A DNA stretch of 15,030 nucleotides from Roseiarcus sp050015575 (GCA_050015575.1 JBEKBD010000077.1:1-15030); one strand, 5' to 3'. Counted from the first letter of the stretch, positions 1 to 7,152 are shown. Translations and numbers: made by a program. Notes: generated by a model from the letters alone, not told the origin.

Positions 1-248
1 GCGAAGTCGCGGCGCTGACGGGATTGTCGGACGCGCCGCCGGCTTGGCGAATCATCCGGCAAGCCCACGCGACTTTTGCGGCGACCCCGCGCCAGGACGC
101 GCTGAGGCCGAGTTGCGAGACGTCCTGGCGCAATCTCTTTCTCGCCGGCGCCTACGTCCAGAACGGGCTGCCCGACACGTTGGAAAGCGCGGTGCGCTCC
201 GGCGCCCTCGCCGCCGAGCGGGCGCGGAAATGGCTCGAGGCGCAATGA
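1..248 (+). CDS. hpnE: HpnE-like squalene-associated FAD-dependent desaturase / hydroxysqualene dehydroxylase, C-terminal fragment
   Basis: Only the last 81 residues are visible. The frame opens at base 3 (reading EVAALTGLSD) and stops with TGA at 246-248, so the gene begins before the window. The pattern WRIIRQAHATFAATP, then RP, then NLFLAGAYVQNGLPDTLESAVRSG matches the C-terminal FAD-binding end of the phytoene-desaturase/HpnE family. In that family the segment normally reads LAGDW, then TGLPATIEGAVRSG. HpnE acts in hopanoid precursor synthesis, in the route from presqualene diphosphate to squalene, at the cytoplasmic membrane. One oddity is that the usual Asp of the AGD motif is Ala here (codon 150-152, GCC). 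A related FAD-dependent amine oxidase or carotenoid desaturase cannot be excluded from this fragment. The next gene is convergent, 51 nt away. Confidence 0.72.
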   Translation, partial: EVAALTGLSDAPPAWRIIRQAHATFAATPRQDALRPSCETSWRNLFLAGAYVQNGLPDTLESAVRSGALAAERARKWLEAQ

Positions 249-299
249 CGCGGCGAGGATCGAGTTGTTAGAGCGCGAGCGCCGTGAACTGTCCTCTCG

Positions 300-1184
300 T
301 TATGGGAGCAGCACGGTGCACGAATCGACCTGGCCGCTGTCGAGGCCGGTTGTCAGCCATTTCTGCCGCATCGCCGACGATCCGTGGGTGAAGCTGTCGG
401 GCACGGCGTAGCCGCGCGCCGCCGTTTGCAAGCGGTCGTCGCCGATCGCCGCCGCCGTCGCCAGCGCCTTTTCGACGTCGCCGGGGTCGAGGAGCTTCCA
501 TTTCTGATTGGCGTTGGCGGCCCACACGCCGGCCAGGCAGTCGGCCATCAGTTCGACCCGCACCGACAGCGCGTTGGCCTGCGTGCGGCTAACGCCCTGC
601 TTGGCCGCGTCGACCTTGTCGAGAATTCCGAGCAGGTCCTGCACATGATGGCCGATTTCGTGGGCGATCACGTAGGCGTAGGCGAAGTCGACGCCGCCGC
701 CGTACTTGGTCTGCATGTCGCGGAAGAACGACAGGTCGAGATAGACCTTTTTGTCGTTGGGGCAATAGAACGGCCCCATCGACGCCTGCGCCCCGCCGCA
801 TCCCGACGCGGTCGCGCCGTCGTAGAGCACCAGCTTCGCGTCGACGTAGGCGACGCCTTTCTGCGCCGGCAGCACTTGCGCCCAAACCGCCTCCGTCTCG
901 CCCAGCACGTGCTCGACGAATGTCTTCATCGGGTCGTTGCGTCCGGCGGCGGGCTGGCCGACAGGGGCGATCGGCGTCTGGATCGCGCCGTTGGAGCCGC
1001 CGGTGAGAATCTCCGCCCCGCCAATGAGCAGGCGCGGATCGATGCCGGTGAAATAGCCGATCAAGGAGAGGACGACGATGGCGCCGAGGCCGAGGCCGCC
1101 CGAGCCGCCGCCAAACGGCGCGCCGCCCTCCGAGCCGCGACGATCCTCGACATTCACCGATACGGGGGTGTTTTCCCATTCCAT
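300..1184 (-). CDS. ypfJ: YpfJ-family neutral zinc metallopeptidase, membrane-anchored
   Basis: This is a 294-residue protein. The N-terminal signature MEWENTPVSVNVEDRRG is followed by a glycine-rich linker (about 18-32), a single membrane segment (about 31-47) and an extracytoplasmic catalytic domain. The zinc-binding motif HEIGHH lies at 175-180. A downstream ELMADC at 211-216 supplies the likely third ligand, Glu211. The segment C129 to C141 (with GPFYCPNDKKVYLD) is the family's usual pre-catalytic region and could hold a disulfide. Length and motif order fit the YpfJ/KPN_00175 metallopeptidase family; its substrates are not known. The start is chosen because the family begins M-x-W-x-n at this point and a purine-rich GGGAGAG lies about 6 nt upstream. 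It is transcribed divergently from the glycosyltransferase gene, with 162 nt between them. Confidence 0.9.
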   Translation of the reverse strand: MEWENTPVSVNVEDRRGSEGGAPFGGGSGGLGLGAIVVLSLIGYFTGIDPRLLIGGAEILTGGSNGAIQTPIAPVGQPAAGRNDPMKTFVEHVLGETEAVWAQVLPAQKGVAYVDAKLVLYDGATASGCGGAQASMGPFYCPNDKKVYLDLSFFRDMQTKYGGGVDFAYAYVIAHEIGHHVQDLLGILDKVDAAKQGVSRTQANALSVRVELMADCLAGVWAANANQKWKLLDPGDVEKALATAAAIGDDRLQTAARGYAVPDSFTHGSSAMRQKWLTTGLDSGQVDSCTVLLP

Positions 1185-1346
1185 GGCGGCTCTCCCGGCG
1201 GCGCTCGACGACGCCTCGACGAACGCGCGCTTCCTAGCAGAGGCGCGCCCGCGCGGGTAGAGGCGCTGCCGGTCGGCAGGTTACGGCTTTCTTAAGCGTT
1301 GCCCGCTAACTCTGGACGGGGCTCCCTCGCCGAGGCTCGCGCCGCC
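1185..1346. other. Divergent intergenic region between metallopeptidase and glycosyltransferase genes
   Basis: These 162 nt must carry the promoters of both flanking genes. The sequence is GC-rich on the metallopeptidase side. A less GC-rich stretch (GGTTACGGCTTTCTTAAGCG, about 1279-1298) lies just before the glycosyltransferase start. I could not identify a convincing -35/-10 pair or operator in either direction. Confidence 0.4.
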
Positions 1347-2339
1347 ATGACACCCGTCTATTCCCTGGTCGTTCCCATCTACAACGAAGAAGCGGTTCTG
1401 CCGATGCTGCTCAGGCGGCTCGACGCTTTGCTCGACGCGCTCGAGGCGCCGGCCGAGGCGATCTTCGTCGACGACGGATCGCGCGACGCCAGCCCGATCG
1501 TCCTGGAGGCCAAGGCGCGCGCCGACCGGCGCTACCGCTTCGTCAAGCTGTCGCGCAATTTCGGCCACCAGATCGCCATCACCACTGGCATGGAACGCGC
1601 CGCAGGCGACGCGGTGATCGTCATGGACGCCGACCTGCAGGACCCGCCCGAGGTCGTGCTGGACATGATCGCCAAGTGGAAAGAGGGCTACCAGGTCGTC
1701 TACGCCGAGCGCCTGTCGCGCGAGGGCGAAAGCCGATTCAAGCGGGCCGCCGCCGGGCTCTTCTATCGCTTGCTCGGCACGCTCAGCGAAGTCGAAATTC
1801 CGCGCAACGTCGGCGATTTCCGCCTGGTCGACCGCAAGGCGCTCGACGCCTTCCTCGCCATGCCGGAGCGCGACCGCTTCGTGCGCGGCATGTTCGCCTG
1901 GATCGGCTTCCGCCAGACCGTGGCGCCGTTCCATCGTCCGCCGCGCGCGGCCGGCCAGACCAAATACTCGGTGACGAAGATGATGCGCCTGGCGGTCGAC
2001 GGCGTCGTCTCGTTTTCCGACGCGCCGCTGCGCGTCGCCCTGTGGGCGGGACTGGCGATCTCGACCCTGGCGATCCTCTATGGCGTCTGGGTCATCGCGC
2101 AGTGGGCGATGAACGCCAATCTGGCGCGCGGCTGGAGTTCGATCATCGTGCTGATGGCCTTTCTTGGCGGCGCCAACATGCTGATGACGGGCGTCATGGG
2201 CGTCTACGTCGGGCGCATCTACGCCGAGGTCAAACGCCGCCCGCTCTACATCGTCGACAAAACCGTCGGCTTCGAGGCCGGCGCGGAAGCGCCCGCGGCC
2301 CGTCGGGAAGCCTATGCGGCGGGCGCGAAGCGCGGGTGA
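1347..2339 (+). CDS. GtrB/DPM1-like polyprenyl-phosphate glycosyltransferase (GT2 family)
   Basis: A 330-residue family-2 glycosyltransferase predicted to move a sugar from a nucleotide donor to a polyprenyl-phosphate carrier on the cytoplasmic face of the inner membrane. PIYNEE at 10-15 and VDDGS at 41-45 form the nucleotide-binding part of the GT-A fold. DADLQDPPE at 94-102 is the metal-binding DXD region typical of the DPM1/GtrB/ArnC group. Two C-terminal membrane helices follow (about 230-253 and 265-290), then the family tail RRPLYIV (298-303). The ATG at 1347 (MTPVYSLVVP) is preferred. An in-frame TTG at 1299 would add 16 residues with no family resemblance. The downstream membrane protein starts at or just before this gene's end, so the two probably form an operon. 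Which sugar is transferred cannot be told from the sequence. Confidence 0.88.
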   Translation: MTPVYSLVVPIYNEEAVLPMLLRRLDALLDALEAPAEAIFVDDGSRDASPIVLEAKARADRRYRFVKLSRNFGHQIAITTGMERAAGDAVIVMDADLQDPPEVVLDMIAKWKEGYQVVYAERLSREGESRFKRAAAGLFYRLLGTLSEVEIPRNVGDFRLVDRKALDAFLAMPERDRFVRGMFAWIGFRQTVAPFHRPPRAAGQTKYSVTKMMRLAVDGVVSFSDAPLRVALWAGLAISTLAILYGVWVIAQWAMNANLARGWSSIIVLMAFLGGANMLMTGVMGVYVGRIYAEVKRRPLYIVDKTVGFEAGAEAPAARREAYAAGAKRG

Positions 2340-2367
2340 CGGCCTCTCGCCGGCGCGCGGCCTCGCC

Positions 2368-4128
2368 ATGCTCAGTATGAATGAACGGACAGCGCCGGCC
2401 ATGTCCCTTTTCTCGCCCGCCGCCCGATTGCGCCAACGCCTGCCGGCTGCGGTTGGGCGCATGCCCGTCGCGATCGCGCTTGCGCTGGCGATCGGCGCGC
2501 TCGCCGTCGCGCTGCAGGCGCGCTTCGGCCTGCTCGGCGACGTCTCGTGGCTGATCACCGCCGACGAAAAGTGGCTCGACGGCGAGGTCCCCTACCGCGA
2601 CTTCATCGAGATCAATCCGCCCGCTTCGCTTCTTCTCTACTGGCCCGCGATCGCCCTGGCGCGCCTCGTCGACGCCTCGCCGGAGTTCGCCGTCGCCGCC
2701 TTCGGCTTCCTCAGCATCGCCGCTGGGCTCGGCCTCAGCGCGGCGATTCTCAGCCGGGCGGGGCTGATCGGCCGAATCGGACCGCTAGGGTTCGGCGTCG
2801 CGCTCGTCGCGCTGGCGATTCTGCCGGGCCAATCCTTCTGCGAGCGCGATCAACTGGCCGCGGTCTACGGCCTGCCCTTTCTCGCGCTCGCCGCGGCGCG
2901 GGCCGCGCGCGCGCCGGTGGATTGGCGGCTGGCGATCGTCGCCGGGATCGGCGCCGGCGCGATGGCTGCGATCAAGCCGCCCTACGCCCTCGTCGCCGTC
3001 GCGCTGGCGCCGTATCTCGCCAGCCGGATCGGCGTCCGCGCGCTGTTCGGCGCGGTCGAGTTCACCGTGGCGGCGGCGGTCGGATTGGCCTACGTGGCGC
3101 TGGTTGCGTCGGCTTTCCCGCATTATGTCGCCGACATCCTGCCGCTCGGCCTTGCGGTCTACGAACCGAATCGCGAATCCTTCGCCGAACTGCTGAGCGA
3201 ACCCGGCGTTCTCTTGACGCTTCTGCTCGGCGCGGGGCTCGTTCAGATCGCGGCGCGCCGCCTCGGAGAGCCGAGGATCGCGGTCCCCGCGCTCGCCGCC
3301 CTCGGCGCGCTCGCCGCCGCCTTCGTGCAAGGCAAGGGCTGGCTCTATCAGACTTATCCCGCGCTGGCGTTCATGATCCTGGCCGCCGGCTTGGCGCTCG
3401 AGCTTTCCCCGCCCGCCCCGCGCCGGATCGCGATCGGCGCCTTCGCCGGCGTCGCGGCGGCGCTGCTGCTGCTATGGCTCGGCCGATGGCCGCTGCCGAT
3501 CGCCTTCGCCGCGGCGGCCGGCGCGGGCGCGCTTGGCGCCGCCCTCGAACCGACCGGCCAGCCGCGCGAGTGGAAGACGCCGCTCGCCCAAATGGCCGTC
3601 GCCGCCGCAATGGGCGTCGCCTGCGGCCTGTTCGCGATGAACGGCGTCCGCACGCCGGCTCTCGCCCGCGCGCTCGCGAGCCTGGGGCCGCATCCGACCG
3701 TCGTGGCGATTTCCGAAAGCCTCGCCTTCGGCCACCCGATGACGCGCGCGGTCGGGGGCGTCTGGGTCCAAAGGGTTCCGAGCCTGTGGATCGCCTCCGC
3801 CGTTCGCCGCCTCATCGACGAGCATCCCGGCGACGAAGCGCTCGCCCGGCGCTTGGCCCCCTATATCGACCGCGATCGCCAGATGCTGGTCGAGGACATC
3901 GAAAGAGGCCGACCCGACGCGATCCTGGTCGGCAGGCTCGACACGCGGTTTCACCATTGGGCGTGGAGCGATCCGGCGATCACGGCGGCGCGCGCCGATT
4001 ACCGGTTCTTCGCCGCCGAGCCCGGTCGCGACTTCCCGGCGGAACTATGGGTGCGCAAGGACTTGATCGAGCGGCGGGCGAGCGTCCCCCGCGACGGTGA
4101 ATACGGCGCGGCGGCCAAGCCCCCGTGA
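2368..4128 (+). CDS. Polytopic membrane protein, probable GT-C-type glycosyltransferase
   Basis: A protein of about 586 residues with some 11-13 hydrophobic segments spread over its first two thirds. A hydrophilic C-terminal region of roughly 150 residues is probably extracytoplasmic. The first large loop after helix 1 is rich in acidic residues: GDVSWLITADEKWLDGEVPY, then RDFIEINPP, with D58, D66, E67, D78 and E81. This resembles the catalytic first periplasmic loop of lipid-linked-sugar-dependent GT-C enzymes. Its position directly after a GtrB-like gene supports a role using that polyprenyl-linked sugar to modify a surface polymer. The start is uncertain. ATG codons at 2314 (overlapping the upstream gene by 26 nt, with GGGAAG before it), 2368, 2377 and 2401 are all in frame; the protein before MSLFSPAARLRQRL looks non-conserved. 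No acceptor can be inferred. Confidence 0.72.
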   Translation: MLSMNERTAPAMSLFSPAARLRQRLPAAVGRMPVAIALALAIGALAVALQARFGLLGDVSWLITADEKWLDGEVPYRDFIEINPPASLLLYWPAIALARLVDASPEFAVAAFGFLSIAAGLGLSAAILSRAGLIGRIGPLGFGVALVALAILPGQSFCERDQLAAVYGLPFLALAAARAARAPVDWRLAIVAGIGAGAMAAIKPPYALVAVALAPYLASRIGVRALFGAVEFTVAAAVGLAYVALVASAFPHYVADILPLGLAVYEPNRESFAELLSEPGVLLTLLLGAGLVQIAARRLGEPRIAVPALAALGALAAAFVQGKGWLYQTYPALAFMILAAGLALELSPPAPRRIAIGAFAGVAAALLLLWLGRWPLPIAFAAAAGAGALGAALEPTGQPREWKTPLAQMAVAAAMGVACGLFAMNGVRTPALARALASLGPHPTVVAISESLAFGHPMTRAVGGVWVQRVPSLWIASAVRRLIDEHPGDEALARRLAPYIDRDRQMLVEDIERGRPDAILVGRLDTRFHHWAWSDPAITAARADYRFFAAEPGRDFPAELWVRKDLIERRASVPRDGEYGAAAKPP

Positions 4129-4175
4129 AGCGCGTCCAGCCCGGCGCATGGACGCAGCGGCCAAGACCTCGTATG

Positions 4176-4192
4176 GATTCGTCGATCGAATC
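4176..4192. promoter_or_regulatory. Inverted repeat upstream of the Rrf2 gene, candidate operator
   Basis: GATTCG, five bases, CGAATC forms a perfect 6-bp dyad; the middle is itself part of the palindrome TCGATCGA. It lies 74 nt before the rrf2-type start, in the only gap available for that gene's promoter. Rrf2 regulators commonly repress their own promoters through dyads of this general size. The sequence does not match the known IscR or NsrR consensus, so the assignment rests on position and symmetry alone. Confidence 0.3.
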
Positions 4193-4266
4193 GCGCCGCC
4201 CGGCGCGGGAATCGGAATGACCAAGCGAATTCGCGGCGGCGCCTGGCCGCTGAAAAGGCGCAGGGG

Positions 4267-4716
4267 ATGCTGACCAACAAGGGCAAGTACGGGTTGAAGG
4301 CGATGGTTCATCTGGCGGGCATGCCGCCGGGACAACCCGCGCTGGTCGCCGACATCGCCGCGGCCAACTCGATCCCGAAGAAATTCCTCGACGCCATTCT
4401 CGGCGAATTGCGCACCGCCGGCTTCGTTCACTCCAAGAAGGGCCGCGGCGGCGGCTACGTCCTCGCCAAGAGCCCTTACGAGATCATGGTCGGCCAGATC
4501 GTTCGCGCGCTCGATGGCCCGCTCGCGCCGATCGCCTGCGCCAGCCGCAAATTCTATCGCCGCTGCGACGATTGTCCGGCGGAAGTCCAATGCAGCGTGC
4601 GTCTCATGATGGTCGAAGCGCGCGACGCGATCGCCCAGGTGCTCGACAACCGCTCGCTGGCGGCGATGCGGGCGCTGGCCGAGATGGACGAGGAAGAGCC
4701 GACGTATCATATTTGA
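4267..4716 (+). CDS. Rrf2-family transcriptional regulator with a four-cysteine cluster
   Basis: A 149-residue protein with the Rrf2 winged-helix fold at residues 1-85. MLTNKGKYGLKAMVHLA is the typical first helix. The recognition helix region reads IPKKFLDAILGELRTAG, and the wing is KKGRGGGYVLAKSP (57-70). Four cysteines follow at 91, 100, 103 and 109. IscR-type members use three Cys plus His to hold a 2Fe-2S cluster, so a cluster or redox/metal-sensing role is likely. The spacing here (Cys-x8-Cys-x2-Cys-x5-Cys) differs from the IscR pattern. The start is supported by AAAAGG 8 nt upstream (4253-4258). The gene stands alone, 138 nt after the membrane glycosyltransferase, and overlaps the convergent membrane gene by 10 nt. 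Its targets are unknown; its own upstream dyad is one candidate. Confidence 0.87.
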   Translation: MLTNKGKYGLKAMVHLAGMPPGQPALVADIAAANSIPKKFLDAILGELRTAGFVHSKKGRGGGYVLAKSPYEIMVGQIVRALDGPLAPIACASRKFYRRCDDCPAEVQCSVRLMMVEARDAIAQVLDNRSLAAMRALAEMDEEEPTYHI

Positions 4717-5132
4717 GGGGTGGGCGGCCGGATCGAGCGCGCGCCGACATAGCTGAACACGAACAGTCCAGTGATGATCGCCTGCGCGATCCACACCGGG
4801 ATCGTCGTCGCGGTCGGCAGAAATCCTGCGAGGACCGCGACGATCTCGTTCAGCGCCAAGCCGAGCACGACGGGGAGCACCGTAATTAGCAGGACACCTT
4901 TGCGTTCCAGCGGCTTGCGATCGGCCCAGAGCAGCAGCGCGGTCCAGCCGAGCATGAGCGAGGCGCCCATCCCCATCGCGAATCGCCACTCGAGGCCAGG
5001 GTGGAAATCCTTAAGGCCGTTGGTCGCCGCGAACAGGTCGGGCGAGAGCATCGAAAGAGCGGCAAGAGCGTCGAGAATCGCTCCGGCCCAATAGCTGATT
5101 CGAAGCCAGCGAACGGCGTTGTTCGACTTCAT
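4707..5132 (-). CDS. Uncharacterised four-helix membrane protein
   Basis: A 141-residue protein, if started at the ATG before KSNNAVRWLRISYWAGAILD. I do not recognise a named family with a known function. Four hydrophobic segments are visible (about 11-30, 50-70, 78-104 and 110-130), joined by short loops, with the motif LKDFHPGLEWRFAMGMGASLMLGW between helices 1 and 2. An upstream in-frame ATG at 5183 would add 17 residues (MAANHGIGTERVDECPA). It has an AGGTCGG just before it, but the added stretch is polar and looks non-conserved, so I prefer the shorter form. The stop lies inside the end of the convergent Rrf2 gene (10-nt overlap). The gene is divergent from the porin. Confidence 0.75.
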   Translation of the reverse strand: MKSNNAVRWLRISYWAGAILDALAALSMLSPDLFAATNGLKDFHPGLEWRFAMGMGASLMLGWTALLLWADRKPLERKGVLLITVLPVVLGLALNEIVAVLAGFLPTATTIPVWIAQAIITGLFVFSYVGARSIRPPTPQI

Positions 5133-5241
5133 CGCGGGGCACTCGTCGACACGCTCAGTGCCGATTCCATGGTTCGCTGCCATCCGACCTGAATGTCAAG
5201 CCGAGGGGTCGCCTGAGCGCTGCGCCGTACCATTATGTCTA

Positions 5242-5270
5242 TGGACACGATAGAATTAGAGTGCTAACAA
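5242..5270 (+). promoter_or_regulatory. Possible sigma-70 promoter for the porin
   Basis: TGGACA at 5242-5247 matches the -35 consensus at five of six bases. After a 17-nt spacer, TAACAA at 5265-5270 is a weak -10 match (three of six). It sits in the AT-rich island, the only promoter-like DNA in the gap. Use of this site would give a porin mRNA leader of about 230 nt. Confidence 0.35.
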
Positions 5271-5303
5271 ATTATGGCGGCCGTGTGTCGCGAGTGTGAC
5301 GAT

Positions 5304-5330
5304 CGCCGCCTTTGCTCGACAAAGGCGGCG
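5304..5330 (+). other. Perfect 11-bp hairpin in the predicted porin mRNA leader
   Basis: CGCCGCCTTTG (5304-5314), loop CTCGA, CAAAGGCGGCG (5320-5330): every base pairs. No run of T follows on either strand, so this is not a standard intrinsic terminator. It may stabilise the leader, be a target for an RNA regulator or protein, or be chance in GC-rich DNA; the TTTG/CAAA part of the stem makes simple GC bias a less complete explanation. Confidence 0.55.
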
Positions 5331-5509
5331 GCCGTGGCAGGGCTGGAAGCGCAGGGGCGAACCGCCGCCTCGGAGGCGAGATCGAGCGAGTGGCGCCGGC
5401 GACGACGCACGATGCCGGGTCGCAGGAGGCCATTCGGCCCGCAACAGCGGTTGGGGTTGTGGAAACGGATCGGCGCGTCAGGCGCGGCCAAAACGAACGG
5501 GGACTCGTT

Positions 5510-7090
5510 ATGAGAAGTTTGAATGCGATCGTATGGAGTTGCGCAGCCGCGCTCGTGGTCGGCGCCGCCCAGGCGGCCGACCTGCCGACCACGAAGGCCC
5601 CGCCGGCGCCGCCGGCGACGAACTGCTACGCCAGCTTCTATAGCTGGCTCGACTCGACCGCCGCCGACTGCCCGCTGACCTTCTCGGGCATTACGGTGTA
5701 CGGCCAGATCGACGTCGGTGGCGGCTACGAGACGCACGCCACGGCGTTCAACAAGGATTACAGCAACGGCGTGTCGGAGCTGGTCAACAAGAACAGCGGC
5801 AACGCGGCATGGCAGGCGGTGCCGAACGGCCTCAGCCAGTCCAACGTCGGCGTCAAGATCAAGGAAGCGATCGTCCCCGACTGGTTCCTCGTCGGCGACG
5901 CCGACTTCGGCTTCGACCCCTACTCGTTGCAAGCGGCGAATGGGCCGAAGTCGCTGTTGGACAACTACAACGTCAACAACATGCTGAACCAGACCGCCAA
6001 CGGCGATTCGAGCCGCGCCGGTCAGTGGGACAACACCCGCGCTTACATCGGCGTCAGCAACCCGACCTTCGGCACGCTGACCTGGGGTCGCCAATATTCG
6101 TTCTCCAACGATATTTCGTCGACCTATGATCCGTTTGGCGGCGCCTACGCGTTCTCGCTGATCGGCACCTCCGGCACGGTGGAGCAGGGCACCGGCGACA
6201 CCGAAACGGCGCGTTACAACGATTCGGTCAAGTACCAGGTCGCCTACAATGGCTTCCGCGCCGGCGGCATCGTCCAAATCGGCGGCTGGGAGCAGGGCAA
6301 CGGCGCCAGGGCGGCCTATCAGGCCGACATCGGCGGTGACTGGGGCGGCTTCTCGGTCGACGCGGTCTACGCCTACGACAAGGATGCGGTGAAGCTTTCC
6401 ACCTTCCCCCCCTCCGGCCTGCCGACCGACGCCACGGCTCTGAAAGCGACCCTCGCCGACGTCAACGCCGGCGTCATTGCCGCCAAGTACAAGTGGGACA
6501 AGTGGACGTTCTACGGCGGCTACGAATACGCGGTCCTGTCGACCCCGAGCGACTTGGCCAGCATCTTCGGCCCGAAAGCCAACAATCTTGTCGCGCCGCC
6601 ACCGAGCGGGTCGGCTAACGGCGATTACTACACCTTGAACGGCTATACCGCGATCATTGCGCCCAATGCCTACGTCAAACCAGACGATCAGCAAGTTGTG
6701 TGGCTCGGCGCGAAATACGCCATCCTGAGCAACCTCGACGCGGCGGTGGGCTACTATTACGAGTGGCAGAACAATTATACGGTTGTTAGTGCCGTGAACG
6801 TTCCTGCGGATCAAGGTTATACGTCGACCGCTTGCGGACTCAGCACTGCTAACACCGCAAACGGCGGCGGCCCAGCCACTGCGAACGCCAACCACTCGAG
6901 CTGCGCCGGGCATCAAGAGGCGATCTCCGGCATGCTCGACTGGCGCCCGGTCAAGCGCGTCGACATCTACGCCGGCGTGATGTATTCGGATGTCACCGGC
7001 GGCTTCGCTAACATGAGCAATTCCAAGTACTACGCCATCGCCCACGACAACAACACCGCCTTCACCGGCGGCGTGCGCGTCGCCTTCTGA
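5510..7090 (+). CDS. Alphaproteobacterial outer-membrane porin
   Basis: A 526-residue precursor. Residues 1-22 (MRSLNAIVWSCAAALVVGAA-QA) form a clear Sec signal peptide, with cleavage expected before ADLPTTKAP. The mature N-terminus has a Pro/Ala-rich stretch, a Cys pair (C39, C54) and GITVYGQIDVGGGYETH, the first beta strand typical of alphaproteobacterial porins. The body alternates amphipathic strands with aromatic girdles, as in RAYIGVSNPTFGTLTWGRQ and SVKYQVAYNGFRAGGIVQ. The chain ends GGVRVAF, with the terminal Phe expected for Bam-dependent barrel insertion. Role: passive diffusion channel for small solutes; specificity is unknown. The ATG at 5510 is chosen because it begins the signal peptide and is preceded by GGGGA. 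Extension upstream to 5312 is open but has no signal-peptide logic. Two hairpins follow the stop codon. Less GC-rich codons around 6770-6900 coincide with a Cys-containing loop, probably variable and surface-exposed. Confidence 0.9.
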   Translation: MRSLNAIVWSCAAALVVGAAQAADLPTTKAPPAPPATNCYASFYSWLDSTAADCPLTFSGITVYGQIDVGGGYETHATAFNKDYSNGVSELVNKNSGNAAWQAVPNGLSQSNVGVKIKEAIVPDWFLVGDADFGFDPYSLQAANGPKSLLDNYNVNNMLNQTANGDSSRAGQWDNTRAYIGVSNPTFGTLTWGRQYSFSNDISSTYDPFGGAYAFSLIGTSGTVEQGTGDTETARYNDSVKYQVAYNGFRAGGIVQIGGWEQGNGARAAYQADIGGDWGGFSVDAVYAYDKDAVKLSTFPPSGLPTDATALKATLADVNAGVIAAKYKWDKWTFYGGYEYAVLSTPSDLASIFGPKANNLVAPPPSGSANGDYYTLNGYTAIIAPNAYVKPDDQQVVWLGAKYAILSNLDAAVGYYYEWQNNYTVVSAVNVPADQGYTSTACGLSTANTANGGGPATANANHSSCAGHQEAISGMLDWRPVKRVDIYAGVMYSDVTGGFANMSNSKYYAIAHDNNTAFTGGVRVAF

Positions 7091-7108
7091 TCGACGCTTC
7101 CGTCGATC
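7089..7108 (+). other. Hairpin overlapping the porin stop codon
   Basis: GATCGACG (7089-7096), loop CTTC, CGTCGATC (7101-7108) is a perfect 8-bp stem with a tetraloop that includes the last two bases of the TGA stop. It lies 16 nt before the terminator stem. A tandem arrangement like this can protect an abundant mRNA from 3' exonucleases. Confidence 0.55.
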
Positions 7109-7124
7109 TTCGCGCTTGTTCATG

Positions 7125-7152
7125 CCCCGGGCCGCGCGCCCGGGGTTTTCTT
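7125..7152 (+). terminator. Rho-independent terminator of the porin gene
   Basis: CCCCGGGC (7125-7132), loop CGCGC, GCCCGGGG (7138-7145), followed at once by TTTTCTT. This perfect 8-bp all-GC stem plus T tract 35 nt after the stop is the clearest intrinsic terminator in the window. It should insulate the hyp operon from porin transcription. Confidence 0.88.

Larger units (their letters stand above)
5133..5509. other. Long divergent intergenic region upstream of the porin, with AT-rich island
   Basis: These 377 nt separate the four-helix membrane gene (-) from the porin (+); I see no credible gene in them. A short island at about 5230-5277 is only about one third G+C, far below its surroundings, as expected of promoter DNA. 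Downstream of it lies an 11-bp hairpin (5304-5330). The rest of the leader up to the porin start is GC-rich, with no further clear signal except a small GCCTC-G-GAGGC dyad near 5368. Confidence 0.5.

Noticed and set aside
5259..5267. GAGTGCTAA, identical to the right half of the CIRCE heat-shock operator
   Set aside because: The partner half TTAGCACTC is absent at the required 9-nt spacing (ATGGACACG instead), and the neighbouring genes are not chaperonins.
5264..7123. Open frame of about 619 codons on the minus strand, antisense to the whole porin
   Set aside because: It mirrors the porin codon pattern in GC-rich DNA, is rich in Arg/Val/Asp/Gly without domains, and the sense strand has a signal peptide, strand pattern and terminal Phe.
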